Shown: positions 62,574 through 64,000 of the stretch, piece by piece | Position numbering within the stretch: position 1 is the stretch's first letter | Layout: every line of letters starts with the position of its first letter | Assembly (NCBI RefSeq): GCF_036345915.1 | Contig: NZ_CP107785.1 | Coordinates: 3,162,001 to 3,226,000 of the forward strand | Direction: 5' to 3' | DNA: 64,000 nt | Source: Nocardia sp. NBC_00565 | GTDB taxonomy: Bacteria > Actinomycetota > Actinomycetes > Mycobacteriales > Mycobacteriaceae | The notes under the pieces: generated by a model | What the model saw: the letters and a program-made list of their open reading frames with translations, nothing else | What the model was told of the DNA's origin: nothing | The model's database searches: none | Made by a program: the position numbers and the translations under genes

Positions 62574-63278
62574 TTGTCACAGGAAAACCCATTCGAAGAC
62601 ATCATGAACCAGCTTGGCGGAGCCGCGGGTTGCGGTGGCGCCACGACGGATCCGCAGGATACGACGGCACAGCTGAGCCAGGGATTCGACGACATCATGA
62701 ATCAGCTGGGCGGGATTCCCGGTCTCGAACAGCCGCAGGGGCCGATCGAAATTCCCGGCCTCGAGCTGCCGGTTGACCAGCAACCGGTGGATCAGCAGCA
62801 ACCACCTGTGGATCAGCAACAGCCTGTCGATCAGCAGGCACCCGTCGACCAGCAACCGATCGACCTGCAGTTCCCCATGGACCAACAGCCGCCCATCGAT
62901 CAGCAGACACCTGCCGATCAGCAAGCACCCGTCGACCAGCAACCGATCGACCCGCAGTTCCCCATGGACCAACAGCCGCCCATGGACCAGCAGGCACCTG
63001 CCGATCAGCAACAGCCCATCGACCAGCAACCGATCGACCTACAGTTCCCCATGGACCAGCAGCCGCCCATGGACCAGCAGGCACCTGCCGATCAGCAACA
63101 GCCCATCGACCAGCAACCGATCGACGAGATGTCCATGGACGACGGCCTGCCGCCCGATGACCTCTACAACACGGGTTCCGACGGCCTCGGCATGGGCGCT
63201 GGGACGGAAGACATGTTTTCCGAGGGACCCTTGGCCGATATCGGTGACACCATCGCCGACGCCATGGACATGTTCTGA
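62574..63278 (+). CDS. Low-complexity Asp-Gln-Gln repeat protein preceding a dynamin-like GTPase
   Basis: This 234-residue acidic protein has no signal peptide. The start is TTG 62574, chosen because GGAGGG (62562-62567) is ideally placed and the open frame upstream is not protein-like. Residues 6-16 and 38-47 repeat F(E/D)DIMNQLGG. Residues 66-184 are built of (P/A)-x-D-Q-Q units; within them a 29-residue block is present three times (89-117, 118-146, 147-175). The C-terminus is acidic with Met (DTIADAMDMF). It ends 2 bp before the GTPase gene. This order resembles mycobacterial iniB-iniA-iniC, although the sequence is not IniB-like. Function unknown. Confidence 0.8.
   Translation: MSQENPFEDIMNQLGGAAGCGGATTDPQDTTAQLSQGFDDIMNQLGGIPGLEQPQGPIEIPGLELPVDQQPVDQQQPPVDQQQPVDQQAPVDQQPIDLQFPMDQQPPIDQQTPADQQAPVDQQPIDPQFPMDQQPPMDQQAPADQQQPIDQQPIDLQFPMDQQPPMDQQAPADQQQPIDQQPIDEMSMDDGLPPDDLYNTGSDGLGMGAGTEDMFSEGPLADIGDTIADAMDMF
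62838..63098 (+). repeat. Three 87-bp in-frame tandem repeats
   Basis: Three consecutive 87-base units (62838-62924, 62925-63011, 63012-63098) encode near-identical 29-residue blocks containing DQQPID, QFPMDQQPP and PADQQ. The second and third units are closest at the DNA level. The arrangement suggests growth or loss by slippage or unequal recombination. Confidence 0.85.
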
Positions 63279-63280
63279 GC

Positions 63281-64000
63281 ATGCGAGCCGATCAACTACC
63301 GACGGGCGAATCGGCCGCTGCCGTCCCGCCCCTGTTCGATTGGTTGATCCGACTCGCACAGTCGGCGCACCGGGAAGACCTGCTCGGTACCCTCCAATCC
63401 GTGCGACGCCGATCCGCCGACGCTGCCCTGCGGGTCGCTGTTGTCGGATTGCGCCAGAAGGGCAAGAGCCAGCTGATCAACGCCCTGCTGAACGAGCAGG
63501 TCTGCGTAGTCGGTGACCGTCGAGCCACCTCGGTGGTCACCGTCGTCCGGCACGCGGACGAACCGGTCGCGAAGCTGGTCGTCGAGATGCCGCACGCCGA
63601 AACTCCCGTCGCAGCTCTACTACCATTCGGTGAACTGCAGTCCGATCTGGCGAAGTCCCCGCGCGCGCGAGGCGGCCAGGTGGTGTGCGCGGAGGTCGGC
63701 GTCGATACCGCGACGCTGCCGAAGGGTCTGGCCCTCATCGACACCCCCGGTGTCGGCGGCGTCGGCCAGCAGCATGCCCCGCGAGTATTGAACGAGGTGG
63801 CGCTGGCCGATGCCGTCGTCATCGTCACCGATGCCGGCCAGGAGTTCACCGAACCCGAATTTCGGTTCGTGCGGCAGGTGATCGGGCTGTGCCCGACGGC
63901 CGTCGTTGCGTTGACCAAGGTCGATATCTACCCCGAATGGCGCCGAATCGCGGACGCCGACCGGCGCCACCTCGCCGATGCCGGGGTGGGATGCCGAATC
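63281..64000 (+). CDS. Dynamin-like GTPase (3' partial)
   Basis: The gene starts at ATG 63281 and runs open to the window end (240 codons visible). The GTPase motifs are in order: G1 VVGLRQKGKSQLINALL (about 52-68), switch region with Thr in DRRATSVVTVV, G3 LIDTPGVGGVGQQ (about 149-161) and G4 ALTKVD (about 213-218). This is the dynamin-superfamily pattern of actinobacterial IniA/IniC proteins, which act at the inner membrane. It is two bases downstream of the Asp-Gln-Gln protein gene and surely in its operon. The stalk and membrane-binding regions lie beyond the window. Confidence 0.9.
   Translation, partial: MRADQLPTGESAAAVPPLFDWLIRLAQSAHREDLLGTLQSVRRRSADAALRVAVVGLRQKGKSQLINALLNEQVCVVGDRRATSVVTVVRHADEPVAKLVVEMPHAETPVAALLPFGELQSDLAKSPRARGGQVVCAEVGVDTATLPKGLALIDTPGVGGVGQQHAPRVLNEVALADAVVIVTDAGQEFTEPEFRFVRQVIGLCPTAVVALTKVDIYPEWRRIADADRRHLADAGVGCRI

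Noticed and set aside
62838..63098. CRISPR-like array
   Set aside because: Repeats are contiguous, in frame and encode a protein repeat; there are no spacers.

Overview
The window is GC-rich DNA from an actinomycete, most likely a Nocardia or close relative in Mycobacteriales. This rests on the fused pcaL, the two-domain 3-dehydroshikimate dehydratase, a fatty-acyl-AMP ligase next to a cyclopropane-synthase-type methyltransferase, tightly coupled ATGA/GTGA operons, frequent GTG starts and a dynamin-like GTPase behind a low-complexity protein. The species cannot be named from the sequence alone. No rRNA, tRNA or CRISPR was seen.

Bases 1-4225 hold the end of a type I polyketide synthase (KS-AT-ACP) that finishes in a PLP-dependent alpha-oxoamine synthase. 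Bases 4729-24257 form an aromatic-acid funnel. It contains a complete protocatechuate branch of the beta-ketoadipate pathway (pcaJI divergent from pcaHGBLRF), shikimate/quinate catabolism (quiC, qsuD, TetR regulator, MHS-type transporter) and 4-hydroxybenzoate hydroxylase with its IclR regulator. A four-gene CoA operon (crotonase, acyl-CoA ligase, 3-hydroxyacyl-CoA dehydrogenase, amidohydrolase) could remove a phenylpropanoid side chain by retro-Claisen cleavage. All these branches converge on 4-hydroxybenzoate or protocatechuate and then on succinyl-CoA plus acetyl-CoA. Several promoters carry recognisable operator repeats.

Bases 24500-27000 are a gene graveyard: fragments of a luciferase-like oxidoreductase, a ferredoxin-NADP reductase, a dihydrodipicolinate-reductase-like protein and an SDR. 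Next come a crotonase lacking both catalytic glutamates, xylose isomerase, an F420-type oxidoreductase, an aldo/keto reductase with a TetR regulator and a double operator, a secreted lipase and a secreted sulfatase.

Bases 34977-43359 (minus strand) are one tight operon: desaturase, free ACP, cyclopropane-synthase-like methyltransferase, P450, type II thioesterase, fatty-acyl-AMP ligase, hot-dog thioesterase, P450 and alpha/beta hydrolase. It reads as a dedicated ACP-bound fatty-acid modification pathway with no PKS or NRPS module inside it, and it is the best candidate for an undescribed system.

Bases 43.7-50.5 kb carry stress and signalling genes: Dps, an HD protein, a broken aquaporin, two overlapping convergent response regulators, an aldo/keto reductase and a histidine kinase. 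Bases 50.7-55.5 kb carry a CrtI-like oxidoreductase and a membrane protein that share a TetR operator, then a sulfite-oxidase-type molybdoenzyme.

Bases 55.5-61 kb look like a small acquired and eroding island: methyltransferase remains, an integrase remnant, a two-gene ABC exporter, a rare fusion of polyprenyl diphosphate synthase with a class I terpene cyclase, and a NYN-domain remnant. The right end has a lipoprotein with an HExxH motif, an Asp-Gln-Gln repeat protein that starts at TTG, and the start of a dynamin-like GTPase cut by the window edge; the last two recall the mycobacterial ini locus.
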